Shown one piece after another: positions 33,207-41,221 of a DNA stretch of 64,000 nt. A program made the position numbers and the translations under genes. How positions within the stretch are numbered: position 1 is the first letter of the stretch; the number at the start of each line of letters is the position of its first letter. This DNA comes from AC-32 sp963717725 (GTDB lineage: Bacteria; Actinomycetota; Thermoleophilia; Gaiellales; Gaiellaceae). The stretch lies in NCBI GenBank assembly GCA_963717725.1, contig CAVQWS010000004.1:243149-307148 (forward strand). The letters run 5' to 3'. The notes beneath the pieces are model-generated. The model was not told where the DNA came from. It saw nothing but the letters and a program-made list of their open reading frames with translations, and made no database searches.

Positions 33207-35076
33207 CGGTGACCCGCAGGCCGCGGTCGGCGCGGTCGACATCGACGCCGATCAGCCACCAGCCTGCGCGTCCGATGCGGATCGAGACGGGCCGCGTCAC
33301 GCGCAGGGAGTGCACGGGCCTGCCCTTGATCGAGAGCGTGACGTGAACCGGGTCGCGGGTCGTGAGGCGCACGCGGGACTGCCCGCGAGTCCAGAAGGCG
33401 GCGTGGCGGTAGCGCGGCGAGCCGCCCTGCCAGCCCTCGCAGAAGACGACGCGCTTGCCCGGCTCCGGCACGGGTGACGACCCGCCGGAGCGGCCGCGCT
33501 CGAGCATAGTGACGCCGTCGTCGCGGGCGATCTGGCCGAAGCCGTGGTCGAGCAGCCCTTGCCACGCGAACCAGCCGGTCTCGCCCGCGAGGCCGCGGTG
33601 GAAGGCGACGTAGCGCACGCCTAGCCGTCGCAACAGCGCGTCGTCGTCGCGCCGCCAGTCGCCGCAGTTCAGCTCGGCCAGACGCAGCGATAGCCGGGCT
33701 GCGGACTCGGGCGCGATCGTCGAGTAGCCACCCGGCCGCTCGCGCTGGGCGACCTGGTCGTACCAGAGGTAGATGCTCCCGAGGTGGACGTTCGGGTGCA
33801 GCACCGGCAGCTCGAGCAGCCGCCCGGGCGCGCTCAGGCCCTCGTACGCGCGCCTACCGGGCTGCGCGGCCGCTGCCTCGTAGATCGAGACGCGCAGGTC
33901 GGCCGCGACGAGCACGAGCAGCGCAACGACGAGCACCCAGCGCAGGCGAGCCACGGCGAAGGCGGCGAGCGCGGCCAGCGCGAGGCTCGCGACCGGCATC
34001 TGCCGCTCGGGCACGCGCGGGTAGCGCAGCGGCGGCAGGTGGTGCCAGAGGGTCGAGTAGAGCGGGAAGTGCGTCCCGAGCGCGAGCAGCATCGGCACGA
34101 GCGCGCCGACCGCCAGCACGGCGACGAGCCACCACCGCCGCGCGCGCACGAGCATCGCCAAACCGACGAGCGCGAGCAGCGGGGTCAGCCAGCCGACGAA
34201 GACGAAGCTCTCGAGCCCGTGCCGCGGGTGGCGCGTGATGAAGTCGACTCCGGTCGCCGAGTAGTGCGCCACCTCGCGCAGCGAGCGGCCCCCGGAGCCG
34301 ATCCCGCTCGTCGAGTAGTGGCCGACGAGTAGCGCCGCGCCCAGCGCCGGGAGCGTCGCGAGCGCGCCGCCGAGCCAGGCCCCGCGGCAGAGCGCGTAGA
34401 GCAGGAAGAAGGGAATCGCCCCCAGCGCGAGGTGGACGTCCGAGAACGGGATCGACGCCAGCGCCGCGCCCGCGCCGACGTACCACCACCGCGAGCCGCG
34501 CCGCCCGCGCTCCAGCGCCCAGAGCGAGAGTGGCAAGAGCGCCGAGATCGGCCCGCGCAGGTGCCCGGCGCTCTGCGCGACGCGGTACGGCTCGAGCGCG
34601 AAGACGAGCCCGCCGAACGCCGCCGCCGCGGCCGGCAGCGCTAGCTCGCGCAGCCACAGGTAGGCGAACCCACCCGCCGCGAGATAGGTCAGCAGCAGGA
34701 GCAGGTTCCACGCGCGCACGTGACCGAACAGCGCGTCGAGCGGCCAGAAGACGATCCCGAACGGCCAGCCGCCGAAGTTCCAGCGCGGCGGGCTCTCAGG
34801 GCGGAAGGTGTACGGGTCGCGCCACGGCGCGTGCCCGTTCGAGAGCTGGTGCCCGACCAGCCAGAGGTGGTACTCGGCCTGCAGGTGGTCGCCTGCCGCC
34901 GCCTCGCCGGGAACCGGGGTCCCGCGCGCGAGGAAGCGCGAGCCCGAGTGCGAGAGCTGCGGCGCCATCGCGAGCAGGCCGGCGCCGAGATAGAGCGCGA
35001 CGAGGAGCGCTACAAGGCCCGGGCGGCCGAGAGCAGCTCGTCGAAGTCCGGCACCTCTGCCGCCTCGTACCGCCAT
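33196..35076 (-). CDS. large polytopic membrane protein, GT-C/YfhO-like
   Basis: A 626-residue protein with about ten or eleven predicted membrane helices, an early loop with PVPGEAAAGDHLQAEYHLW (acidic first loop, as in GT-C glycosyltransferases), and a C-terminal soluble region of about 150 residues. This layout resembles lipid-linked-sugar transferases and the YfhO family, which modify cell-envelope polymers. The substrate is unknown. ATG 35076 lies inside the 3' end of the peroxiredoxin gene (67-nt overlap), so it is the last gene of the ECF-sigma operon. Its 3' end overlaps ppx by 11 nt, tail to tail. Confidence 0.65.
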   Translation of the reverse strand: MAVRGGRGAGLRRAALGRPGLVALLVALYLGAGLLAMAPQLSHSGSRFLARGTPVPGEAAAGDHLQAEYHLWLVGHQLSNGHAPWRDPYTFRPESPPRWNFGGWPFGIVFWPLDALFGHVRAWNLLLLLTYLAAGGFAYLWLRELALPAAAAAFGGLVFALEPYRVAQSAGHLRGPISALLPLSLWALERGRRGSRWWYVGAGAALASIPFSDVHLALGAIPFFLLYALCRGAWLGGALATLPALGAALLVGHYSTSGIGSGGRSLREVAHYSATGVDFITRHPRHGLESFVFVGWLTPLLALVGLAMLVRARRWWLVAVLAVGALVPMLLALGTHFPLYSTLWHHLPPLRYPRVPERQMPVASLALAALAAFAVARLRWVLVVALLVLVAADLRVSIYEAAAAQPGRRAYEGLSAPGRLLELPVLHPNVHLGSIYLWYDQVAQRERPGGYSTIAPESAARLSLRLAELNCGDWRRDDDALLRRLGVRYVAFHRGLAGETGWFAWQGLLDHGFGQIARDDGVTMLERGRSGGSSPVPEPGKRVVFCEGWQGGSPRYRHAAFWTRGQSRVRLTTRDPVHVTLSIKGRPVHSLRVTRPVSIRIGRAGWWLIGVDVDRADRGLRVTVTR

Positions 35077-35468
35077 GCCCCGCGGACCGTACCGTCCCGG
35101 TCGACCAGGAAGGCCGTCCGCTCGGCGACGTCTTTGAAGCCGCGGAAGTCATGCGCGACCCCGAAGGCGTGCACGGCGTCGGCGTTCCAGTCCGAGAGCA
35201 GCGGGAAGCTCAGGTCGAGCGCCTGCATCCAGGAGACGTGCGTCCAGGGCGAGTCCCGCGAGATCCCTGCCGGCTGCACGCCCGCCTGTTCGAACTCCGC
35301 GCTCCTGTCACGCAGGAGCTCCAGCTCATCCGTTCAAGTCGCGGACCAATCGAACAGGTAGAAGACGAGCAGGAGCGGCTTGTCGGCCGCCAGCTCGCGC
35401 AGAGAGATCCGCTCCCGCGGGCCCATCCAGACCTGCGCGTCCGGAAACTGCTGTCCCACTTCCAGCAT
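35010..35468 (-). CDS. selenocysteine peroxiredoxin (TxxU-type, in-frame TGA)
   Basis: A 152-residue AhpC/TSA-type peroxiredoxin seen whole only if the TGA at 35336-35334 is read as Sec45. The N-terminal half (VGQQFPDAQVW, LRELAADKPLLLVFYLFDW) and the C-terminal half (AGISRDSPWTHVSWMQALDLSFPLLSDWN, RTAFLVDRDGTVRGAW) are both standard Prx and meet at SATUTDELELL, where Prx proteins have the peroxidatic Cys (TxxC-x-E). A strong GCTCCTG-CGTGA-CAGGAGC hairpin starts 15 nt after the UGA. ATG 35468 lies 9 nt after the M14 peptidase stop. It would reduce peroxides; no resolving Cys or thioredoxin-specific site can be assigned, so reductant is unknown. It belongs to an ECF-sigma operon. Confidence 0.85.
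35301..35336 (-). promoter_or_regulatory. Sec UGA codon and SECIS-like hairpin of the peroxiredoxin
   Basis: UGA is at 35336-35334; a perfect 7-bp stem with loop CGUGA spans 35319-35301. The apical loop begins 22 nt after the UGA and has G as its second base. Both agree with known bacterial SECIS elements. Confidence 0.7.
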
Positions 35469-35474
35469 CGGACG

Positions 35475-35480
35475 AGCTTA
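35475..35480 (-). promoter_or_regulatory. -10-like hexamer overlapping the M14 stop (peroxiredoxin)
   Basis: TAAGCT begins with the TAA stop of the peptidase gene and ends 6 nt before the ATG at 35468. Confidence 0.35.
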
Positions 35481-36170
35481 CGGGACGGACAGGGCGAGCA
35501 CGGCCTTCGCGTTCCGTCGTGCCGTCCCGGTAGAGATGTGTCCTGCGGGAAACTCGACCACGAAGGCGGGCGAGCCCGGGAGCTGCCGCCGCTGCCAGCG
35601 GGTTGCGGCCCCGCGCGGCGCGGTCAGCCTGCGGTAGGGCAGGCCGCTCAGCCGGGCGTAGCGCTTCAGCACGGCGACGTGGGGATCGGAGCCGTAGACC
35701 TCGGCGAGCGGCTGGTGGTACCAGATCGTCAGCTTCGGCTTGATCCGCAGGATGAAGGCACGCATTGCCCGGTTCTCCGGCTCCGACATCGGCTTCGGTC
35801 CCGAGTAGTAGCCGTCCCAGGGGACGCCGTTGTGCACCCAGGCAGCCGGCCAGTTGCGGTTCAGGTCGACGCCGTGCGCGTTCTGGCGCGTGCCCGCCGC
35901 GAGCCCGTCCGGGTTGGCGGTCGGGACGAGCCAGAGGTGCGAGTGCGGCGGGAGCGGCAGCCGCCGCAGCTGCGCGATCACCGCCAGGCCGGCGGGCTCG
36001 CTGCCGTGGATCACACCGACGACGAGCGTCGCGGGGGCAGTGCGGTCGCCCCGCTCGTAGGCCATGATCGGCCGGCCTCGCACGGAGTGGCCGATTACCG
36101 GCGCCTGCGGAGCCGCCGAGGCGAGCCCCGCGGCCGCGAGCGCCGCGACGATCAACCCGCGCAGCACCAC
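35478..36170 (-). CDS. M14-family zinc carboxypeptidase, exported
   Basis: A 230-residue metallopeptidase. MVLRGLIVAALAAAGLASA is a signal peptide from GTG 36170. Zinc ligands are in VIHGSEPAG (HxxE), with DLNRNWP carrying the substrate-binding Asn-Arg and FVVEFPAG the catalytic Glu near the C terminus. These are features of M14 peptidases that act on murein peptides or gamma-D-Glu-Dap (MpaA-like), so cell-wall peptide trimming or recycling is a reasonable guess. The frame is open to 36260, but that part overlaps the previous gene. It overlaps the anti-sigma-like gene by 19 nt. Confidence 0.8.
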   Translation of the reverse strand: MVLRGLIVAALAAAGLASAAPQAPVIGHSVRGRPIMAYERGDRTAPATLVVGVIHGSEPAGLAVIAQLRRLPLPPHSHLWLVPTANPDGLAAGTRQNAHGVDLNRNWPAAWVHNGVPWDGYYSGPKPMSEPENRAMRAFILRIKPKLTIWYHQPLAEVYGSDPHVAVLKRYARLSGLPYRRLTAPRGAATRWQRRQLPGSPAFVVEFPAGHISTGTARRNAKAVLALSVP

Positions 36171-36970
36171 CCCTGGACGCGCGGGAAGCCTCCGAACTGG
36201 ACCGAGATCCGCGATGCCCCCACGATACGGCGCGGCGTTCCCGGCCGGACGAACACCCACTGGTCGGCGGTCGGCCAGGTCACGAGCAGCCAGCGTCCGT
36301 CCGGCGAGCGGACGGCCTGTTCGAAGCTGCCCGTCCCGCGGAAGACGACTCGGCCGCCGTCGACCACCGCGCTCTGTCCGGCGCGATGCCGGATGGTGGC
36401 GAGACGCGGAAGCGTTCGTCGTGCGATCACGCGGTCGCCGGTTCCGTCGCCGGCCACCTCGCGAAGCTGCCCGGCCGAGAGGTAGGTGATCCGCGTGTCG
36501 GTGCGCGTCCCGGTCCAGACGGGATGGCGCGGAGCGGGACGGGCCAGCGTCCAGCGCACGTTGCCCTTGGGATCGAGCGCGACCAGCTGGTTCGCCCGCG
36601 TGGCCGCGATGAAGAGGCCGTGCGGCGAGAACGTCGCGTCGCGGTAGTGGCCGAGCAGCCGCTTCGAGCCGTCGCGGTGGACGAGCCAGAGCCCCTCGCG
36701 GCTCGTCACGAGCAGGTCGCCCCGCGTCGGCAGCGAGAAGAGCGCGGGCTCGGCCTCCTTGACGCCGACCGCCTCGCGCAGCGAGTGGACGACCGAGCGG
36801 CCCGGCGGGCTCAGCGCGGCCGCGGCGACGGCGGCCACGAGCGCAGTCGCGGCCAGCGGTCGCGCGTGCCGGCGCGGCCAGGCGACCGGTTCGCGCTCGG
36901 CGTAGGCGCGCCGAACGACAGCCCAGGCACGCTCCTGCGCTTCCTGCTCGCCGGGCGCGCGGAACCTCAC
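36152..36970 (-). CDS. single-pass membrane protein, likely anti-sigma factor with propeller-like extracytoplasmic part
   Basis: A 272-residue protein: a short cytoplasmic N terminus (RFRAPGEQEAQERAWAVVRRAYAERE), one membrane helix (about 42-58, LAATALVAAVAAAALS), and an outside region of WD/TolB-like strands (GLWLVHRDGSKRLLG, TFSPHGLFIAA, RSPDGRWLLV). No zinc-binding anti-sigma HxxxCxxC motif is seen. Its start overlaps the ECF sigma gene stop (GTGA), the classic layout of a membrane-bound anti-sigma factor, hence the call. The signal it senses is unknown; the peptidase and peroxiredoxin downstream hint at envelope or oxidative stress. Confidence 0.7.
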   Translation of the reverse strand: MRFRAPGEQEAQERAWAVVRRAYAEREPVAWPRRHARPLAATALVAAVAAAALSPPGRSVVHSLREAVGVKEAEPALFSLPTRGDLLVTSREGLWLVHRDGSKRLLGHYRDATFSPHGLFIAATRANQLVALDPKGNVRWTLARPAPRHPVWTGTRTDTRITYLSAGQLREVAGDGTGDRVIARRTLPRLATIRHRAGQSAVVDGGRVVFRGTGSFEQAVRSPDGRWLLVTWPTADQWVFVRPGTPRRIVGASRISVQFGGFPRVQGWCCAG

Positions 36971-37473
36971 AGCCGCTCCTTCAATGCGTCGAGCCCGCGG
37001 CGCAGGCGCGAGTTGACGGTCCCGCGCGGGAGCTCGAGCAGCTCGGCGATCTCGCCGGGCGTGTACTCGAGCAGGTAGCGCAGCACGATCACGGCCCGGT
37101 GCTCCGGCGAGAGGCGGCCCAGCTCGGCGAGCAGCTCTTCGTCGCGTGCAAGCGGCTCGGGCGCGGCCACGTCGACGGCTTCGGCCTCGGGCCGCAAAGA
37201 CCGCGCCCGCGACCAGTCGATCGCGCGGTTGACGACGATCCTGTGCAGCCACGGCCCGAACGGCCGGCGGCGGTCGAAGCGGTCGAGCGCGCGGATCGCC
37301 GCCAGGAAGCCCTCCTGCGCGATGTCCTCGGCGGCGGCCGCGTCGCGGACGACGAGGTAAGCGGCTCGGTAGGCCGGCCCCCAGTGCGCGCGGAAGAGCG
37401 CCTCGAAGTCCGAGGCAGACCCGGCCTGGGCCCGCCGCACCCAGGCCCGCTCATCGCGGCCGGAGCCCGCCAT
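36967..37473 (-). CDS. ECF RNA polymerase sigma factor
   Basis: A 168-residue sigma-70 family member with only regions 2 and 4. Region 2 reads FEALFRAHWGPAYRAAYLVVRDAAAAEDIAQEGFLAAIRALDRFD and RPFGPWLHRIVVNRAIDWSR; region 4 reads LGRLSPEHRAVIVLRYLLEYTPGEIAELLELPRGTVNSRLRRGLDAL. It should direct RNA polymerase to its own regulon, likely including this operon. TATAGT ends 6 nt before the ATG (37473). Followed by a coupled membrane protein gene, then M14 peptidase, Sec-peroxiredoxin and a GT-C-like protein. Confidence 0.92.
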   Translation of the reverse strand: MAGSGRDERAWVRRAQAGSASDFEALFRAHWGPAYRAAYLVVRDAAAAEDIAQEGFLAAIRALDRFDRRRPFGPWLHRIVVNRAIDWSRARSLRPEAEAVDVAAPEPLARDEELLAELGRLSPEHRAVIVLRYLLEYTPGEIAELLELPRGTVNSRLRRGLDALKERL

Positions 37474-37479
37474 CCGCCG

Positions 37480-37485
37480 ACTATA
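37480..37485 (-). promoter_or_regulatory. -10 element of a leaderless promoter (ECF sigma gene)
   Basis: TATAGT ends 6 nt before the ATG at 37473; no SD is present. It is one of the strongest -10 matches in the window. Confidence 0.5.
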
Positions 37486-37614
37486 CGAGCGTCTTTGCGC
37501 GCGAGGTCCATCGCGCCAGGTACGTCAGCCGGGCTGGATGAGGTCCGTGGCCTGCAGGAGAGCAGGCGCCACGAGCGAAGAGGGGCAGGGGCAAACGCTC
37601 GAAAGGAGCGCCGA

Positions 37615-38028
37615 ATGGCGACGAACGAACGCTGGACCGGCTGGATCGGATTTGCCGGACTGCTGCTGGTGATCATCGCGATCCTGGACTTCTTCGAAGG
37701 CCTGATCGCAATCATCCGCGGCGAGTACTACCTCCTCACCCCGAACCAGATCGTCGTCTTCGACCTGAAGACCTGGGGGTGGATCACACTGATCTGGGCG
37801 GTGATCATCGGCTTGACCGGGTTCGGCCTGCTCTCGGGGGCGACCTGGGCACGCTGGACGGCGATCGTGCTGATCGCCCTGAACATCCTGACCCAGCTCG
37901 GTTTCGTGGGCGCCGCGCAGTACCCGCTCTGGGCACTGACGGTGATGTTCCTCAACATCATCGTGCTCTACGCGCTCACGGTTCACTGGAGCGACACGCG
38001 CGAACCGGCGTACGCAAGTACTCCGTAG
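37615..38028 (+). CDS. small four-helix membrane protein (DUF7144-like)
   Basis: A 137-residue protein with four predicted membrane helices: GFAGLLLVIIAILDFFEGL, WITLIWAVIIGLTGFGLL, TAIVLIALNILTQLGFV and LWALTVMFLNIIVLYALTV. The pattern WTGWI-FAG and GLIAIIRGEYYL before the second helix matches a family of small actinobacterial membrane proteins of unknown function. ATG 37615 is preceded by AAAGGAG at good spacing. It stands alone, divergent from the sigma operon across 141 bp, and ends at a strong hairpin. Confidence 0.75.
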   Translation: MATNERWTGWIGFAGLLLVIIAILDFFEGLIAIIRGEYYLLTPNQIVVFDLKTWGWITLIWAVIIGLTGFGLLSGATWARWTAIVLIALNILTQLGFVGAAQYPLWALTVMFLNIIVLYALTVHWSDTREPAYASTP

Positions 38029-38043
38029 CGTCTGAACGAGTTC

Positions 38044-38077
38044 GGGGGTCAGGCCTGCTCGCGCAGGCCTGACCCCC
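38044..38077. terminator. strong inverted repeat/terminator
   Basis: A perfect 15-bp stem, GGGGGTCAGGCCTGC (38044-38058) with its complement (38063-38077), around a TCGC loop. It lacks a T tract but lies 15 nt after the DUF7144 stop and before the next promoter. Confidence 0.7.
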
Positions 38078-38172
38078 GCTTGTAAAGCTGTCGCAGAACT
38101 GTTACGCCGGTATCACGACGACGTTGCGCGGGAGCGCGATGGTCGTTGAGCCCACCAGCAAGGAGGCTCACC

Positions 38173-39600
38173 GTGAGACGGCAAGCGACGCTCATCTGCG
38201 CCCTGGCCCTGTTCTTGATCCCCGCAACCGCAACGGCGGCGCGCTTCGCAGGCCCGCCCGCGAACGACAACCGAGCGACTCCGACCGCGATCGAGCTACC
38301 AGCCTCGGTCTCGGGAACGACCATCGGCGCGACCGACGACCCGAAGGACCCGCCCTCCAACTGCGGACGGGCCCACAACACGGTCTGGTACCGAATCTCC
38401 GGCGCGCCGACCGGGCGGGTGGTCGCCCGCCTCAACGCACTCGGCAACCTCGACGCAATCGTCTCCGTCTACCGCGCCGTGCGCTCGCGACTGATTCCGG
38501 CCGGCTGTGCCGCGACCGACGACAACGGCCGCGGCGCGCTCTCCTTCAGGAGCGAGGGCGGCGACTACCTGGTCATGGTCGGCCGTGAGCGCGACTCCGA
38601 CGACGGCAAGTTCAAGCTGACGACGTTCCGCCAGGAGCCGTCCTCGAAGCTGCCCGCGCCGGCCCTCCCGGGCGGTGGCGTCAGCTCGTGGGTCGAGCCG
38701 ATCTCCGACTTCGACGACGCGTTCTCGCTGCGGATGAAGACCGGCGTCGAGTACCGCGTCAACCTCTCGCCTGCCCGTGGGCGCTGCGTCTCGCTGACGC
38801 TGTTCGCGCCCGGCATCCGCTCCCTCGCGGGCGCGGCCCCGATTCGTTCCGTGCCCTGCGGCGGCTACCTCACTTACACACCCGGTCTCGGCGGCGGCGG
38901 GCGCTACACCTTGCTCGTGACCGCCACGGACGAGCGGCCGGGGAGGCAGCGCTACCACCTCCAGGCCGCGCTCGCCGGGCTTGACGACGCCGCCCCGGGC
39001 CTCCCGCTGCAGAACCTGCAGACGCGGCGCGGAACCTTGTCCGGGACGCACGTCGACGTCGTTGACCTATACCGCTTCAAGGTCACCGAACGCAGCGACG
39101 TGACGCTCACGCTCGCAGGCCCTTCACGCTTCCGGCTCGTTGTGCTCACCGACGGCGGCCGCCGTGTCGGCTCGTCGGACGGGCCGGGCCCGCTGACGGC
39201 GAGTCTCGGCCCCGGGACCTACTTCACCGCCGTGCGAGCGGACTCGGGAGCGCACGGCCGTTACGCACTCTCGCTGCTGGAGCGCGGGCTGACTACCACG
39301 TCGGTGCTGGCCAACGGCTCCCGCAGCGCCTCGGTGCGGCCGGGTGCCTCGGTCGCGATCGAGGTTGCCGTGAACTTCAGCTCCTCCGGGATGGTGCGGC
39401 TCGAGCTCGACCGCTTCGACCCGCTAACCGGCTGGCACTTCTACCGGCTCTACCGGCTACGGCTCGGCGGCAACGGCCGGACCGGCATCTCGTTCCGCCC
39501 GCCGTCCATCGGTCACTGGCGAGCGCGCGCCTCCTTCGGCGGGACGCGCACGGAGAGCCCCAGCGACGGCGGCACCGCGAGAATCTCCGTCAGCGACTGA
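38173..39600 (+). CDS. secreted protein with pre-peptidase-like (PPC) beta domains
   Basis: A 475-residue exported protein. VRRQATLICALALFLIPAT is the signal peptide from GTG 38173, which has an AAGGAGG SD 6 nt upstream; a TTG at 38146 in the same frame is less likely. The mature protein has repeated beta-rich segments (NTVWYRISGAPTGRVVARLN, SFRSEGGDYLVMVG, VDLYRFKVTERSDVTLTLAG, LGPGTYFTAVR) like PPC domains, which often sit on secreted enzymes as carbohydrate- or wall-binding modules. No catalytic domain is seen. Function unknown. Confidence 0.75.
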   Translation: MRRQATLICALALFLIPATATAARFAGPPANDNRATPTAIELPASVSGTTIGATDDPKDPPSNCGRAHNTVWYRISGAPTGRVVARLNALGNLDAIVSVYRAVRSRLIPAGCAATDDNGRGALSFRSEGGDYLVMVGRERDSDDGKFKLTTFRQEPSSKLPAPALPGGGVSSWVEPISDFDDAFSLRMKTGVEYRVNLSPARGRCVSLTLFAPGIRSLAGAAPIRSVPCGGYLTYTPGLGGGGRYTLLVTATDERPGRQRYHLQAALAGLDDAAPGLPLQNLQTRRGTLSGTHVDVVDLYRFKVTERSDVTLTLAGPSRFRLVVLTDGGRRVGSSDGPGPLTASLGPGTYFTAVRADSGAHGRYALSLLERGLTTTSVLANGSRSASVRPGASVAIEVAVNFSSSGMVRLELDRFDPLTGWHFYRLYRLRLGGNGRTGISFRPPSIGHWRARASFGGTRTESPSDGGTARISVSD

Positions 39601-39623
39601 GAGCTGCGACCGAGGCGGCGCCG

Positions 39624-40820
39624 TCAGGCAGTGACGGTCGCCGCCTCGGTCGCATTCGCGATCTCGCGGGCGACGTCGACGATGTCGCGGTTGCCGTTCC
39701 AGATCCTTCGCTGACGGTCCGAGCCGTTGCCGCGGGCGAGGATCTCGCGGACGCCCTCGAGCTCACGGTCGGAGCCGAGCTCGCGCGCGTGCGGCTCGAG
39801 CTCGTCCAGCGTCCGCCGCACCAGCTGCGCGACCGGCACGCGGTTACGCGTCCCGCGCTCGAGGTCCATCACGGGCGCCTCGAGCCCGTAGCGGGCGGCC
39901 AGCCACTTGTTCTCGGTGGTCAGGATCCGGTGGTAGGACGGGATCTCGGCCCCGACCGCGTAGCGCTCGCTGTACAGCTTGACGAGCGACTGGCAGAACG
40001 CGGCCAGCGCGACCGCGTCTTCGACCTGGCTTACCCCGTCGCAGACGCGGATCTCGATCGTGCCGAAGCGCGGGTGCAGGCGGATGTCCCACCAGATATG
40101 CGTGTAATCCGCGATGCAGCCGGTCTTCTCGAGCTGGCCGACGACCTCGGCGTAGTCGGCGTAGTCGCGGAAGCGCGGCGGCGGTCCTGACCGCGGGAAG
40201 GCGGCGAAGACCATCTGCCGGCTCGAGGCGAGGCCAGTCGGCTCGCCGCGCCAGAAGGGGGAGCTGGCCGAGAGCGCGAGCAGCGAGGAAAGGTGCGCGA
40301 GCAGGCCGTTCACGACCATGACCGCCTTCTCCGCGTCGTCCACAGCGACGTGGATGTGCAGCCCGAAGATCAGCTCGCGCCGCGCGACGTACTGGAGCTG
40401 GTCGACGAGATGCCGGTAGCGGTCGCGAGCAGTGATGCGCTGCCGCTCGAACAACGAGAACGGGTGCGTCCCGGCCGAGCCGACGCGCATGCCCTTCTCC
40501 GAGGCGATGCCGGTCACGTAGGTGCGCAGCTTGCGCAGCTCGCGGTCGACCTCGGCCGGCGAGCTGCAAACCGGAGTGGCGATCTCGAGCACGGACTGCA
40601 TCAGCTCTGCGTTGATGCGTGGCTCGAGCTCGTGGCCCTCGGTCGCGGCGAGCACTGCCTCGACGTGCTGGACGAGGTCAAGCGTCTCGCCGTCGAGCAG
40701 CATGTACTCCTCCTCGACGCCGAGCGTGTACGGCTCGCCGGCGCCGAAGTTGTGGTCGAGCACGCTGCCGCCCTCCGCGAAGCTCGGGCCGGTGATGGTC
40801 GAGGGGAAGATCTGCTTCAC
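39624..40820 (-). CDS. glutamate-cysteine ligase-like carboxylate-amine ligase (YbdK/GCS2)
   Basis: A 398-residue ATP-dependent ligase of the GCS2 family. YTLGVEEEYMLLD is the metal-binding opening, INAELMQSVLEIATPVC and GSAGTHPFSLFERQRIT follow, and IFGLHIHVAV, DIRLHPRFGTIEIRVCDG are family blocks. These enzymes join glutamate to cysteine or to other amines; many actinobacterial members are weak GCLs or form other gamma-glutamyl amides. The GTG 40820 start overlaps the ridA stop (GTGA), so it is co-translated with RidA. Confidence 0.85.
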   Translation of the reverse strand: MKQIFPSTITGPSFAEGGSVLDHNFGAGEPYTLGVEEEYMLLDGETLDLVQHVEAVLAATEGHELEPRINAELMQSVLEIATPVCSSPAEVDRELRKLRTYVTGIASEKGMRVGSAGTHPFSLFERQRITARDRYRHLVDQLQYVARRELIFGLHIHVAVDDAEKAVMVVNGLLAHLSSLLALSASSPFWRGEPTGLASSRQMVFAAFPRSGPPPRFRDYADYAEVVGQLEKTGCIADYTHIWWDIRLHPRFGTIEIRVCDGVSQVEDAVALAAFCQSLVKLYSERYAVGAEIPSYHRILTTENKWLAARYGLEAPVMDLERGTRNRVPVAQLVRRTLDELEPHARELGSDRELEGVREILARGNGSDRQRRIWNGNRDIVDVAREIANATEAATVTA

Positions 40821-41203
40821 TCGGGGACGAACGCCTCCAGCTCGATCTCGAGCAGCCAGCGCGGATCGAGCAGCGCGGCCACCACATAGCTCGTGTTCAC
40901 CGGTTTGACCTCGCGGAACACCTCGCCGTGGGCGCGGGCGATTTCCGTGAAGTCGTCCGCGCGGGTGAGCATGATCCGCGTCCGCACCACGTGCTCCGCG
41001 GCTGCATCCACATCGGCCAGCGCGGCGAGCGCGATCCCCAGGCAGCGGTGGGTCTGGCCGTAGGCGTCCGCAGGCGGGTCGGCATCCTCGGGCATGATCG
41101 GCGCCGTCCCTGCGACCCAGGCGTGCGGGCCGATCCGCACCACCCGCGAGTAACCGGCGGCCTCGGCAAAGGGCGAGACGGCGAGGACGGTGCGCCGTTC
41201 CAT
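40817..41203 (-). CDS. ridA: RidA/YjgF/YER057c-family protein
   Basis: A 128-residue trimeric-fold protein. SPFAEAAGYSRVVRIGPHAWVAGTAPIM aligns with the RidA N-terminal half; AAEHVVRTRIMLTRADDF carries the conserved Arg that in RidA binds the imine carboxylate, and PVNTSYVVAALLDPRWLLEIELEAFVP is the C-terminal motif with the Glu. RidA removes reactive enamine/imine intermediates of PLP enzymes. Only 18 bp separate this ATG from the divergent GTG of the beta-lactamase-fold gene. Confidence 0.85.
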   Translation of the reverse strand: MERRTVLAVSPFAEAAGYSRVVRIGPHAWVAGTAPIMPEDADPPADAYGQTHRCLGIALAALADVDAAAEHVVRTRIMLTRADDFTEIARAHGEVFREVKPVNTSYVVAALLDPRWLLEIELEAFVPE

Positions 41204-41221
41204 CGCCCTAGTATCGAGCCT
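41204..41221. promoter_or_regulatory. 18-bp divergent leaderless promoter pair, ridA / beta-lactamase-fold gene
   Basis: Plus strand: TAGTAT (41209-41214) ends 7 nt before GTG 41222. Minus strand: GATACT (41215-41210) ends 6 nt before ATG 41203. The hexamers overlap almost fully and -35 regions must lie in the opposite gene. The whole spacer is 18 bp with no SD. Confidence 0.5.
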
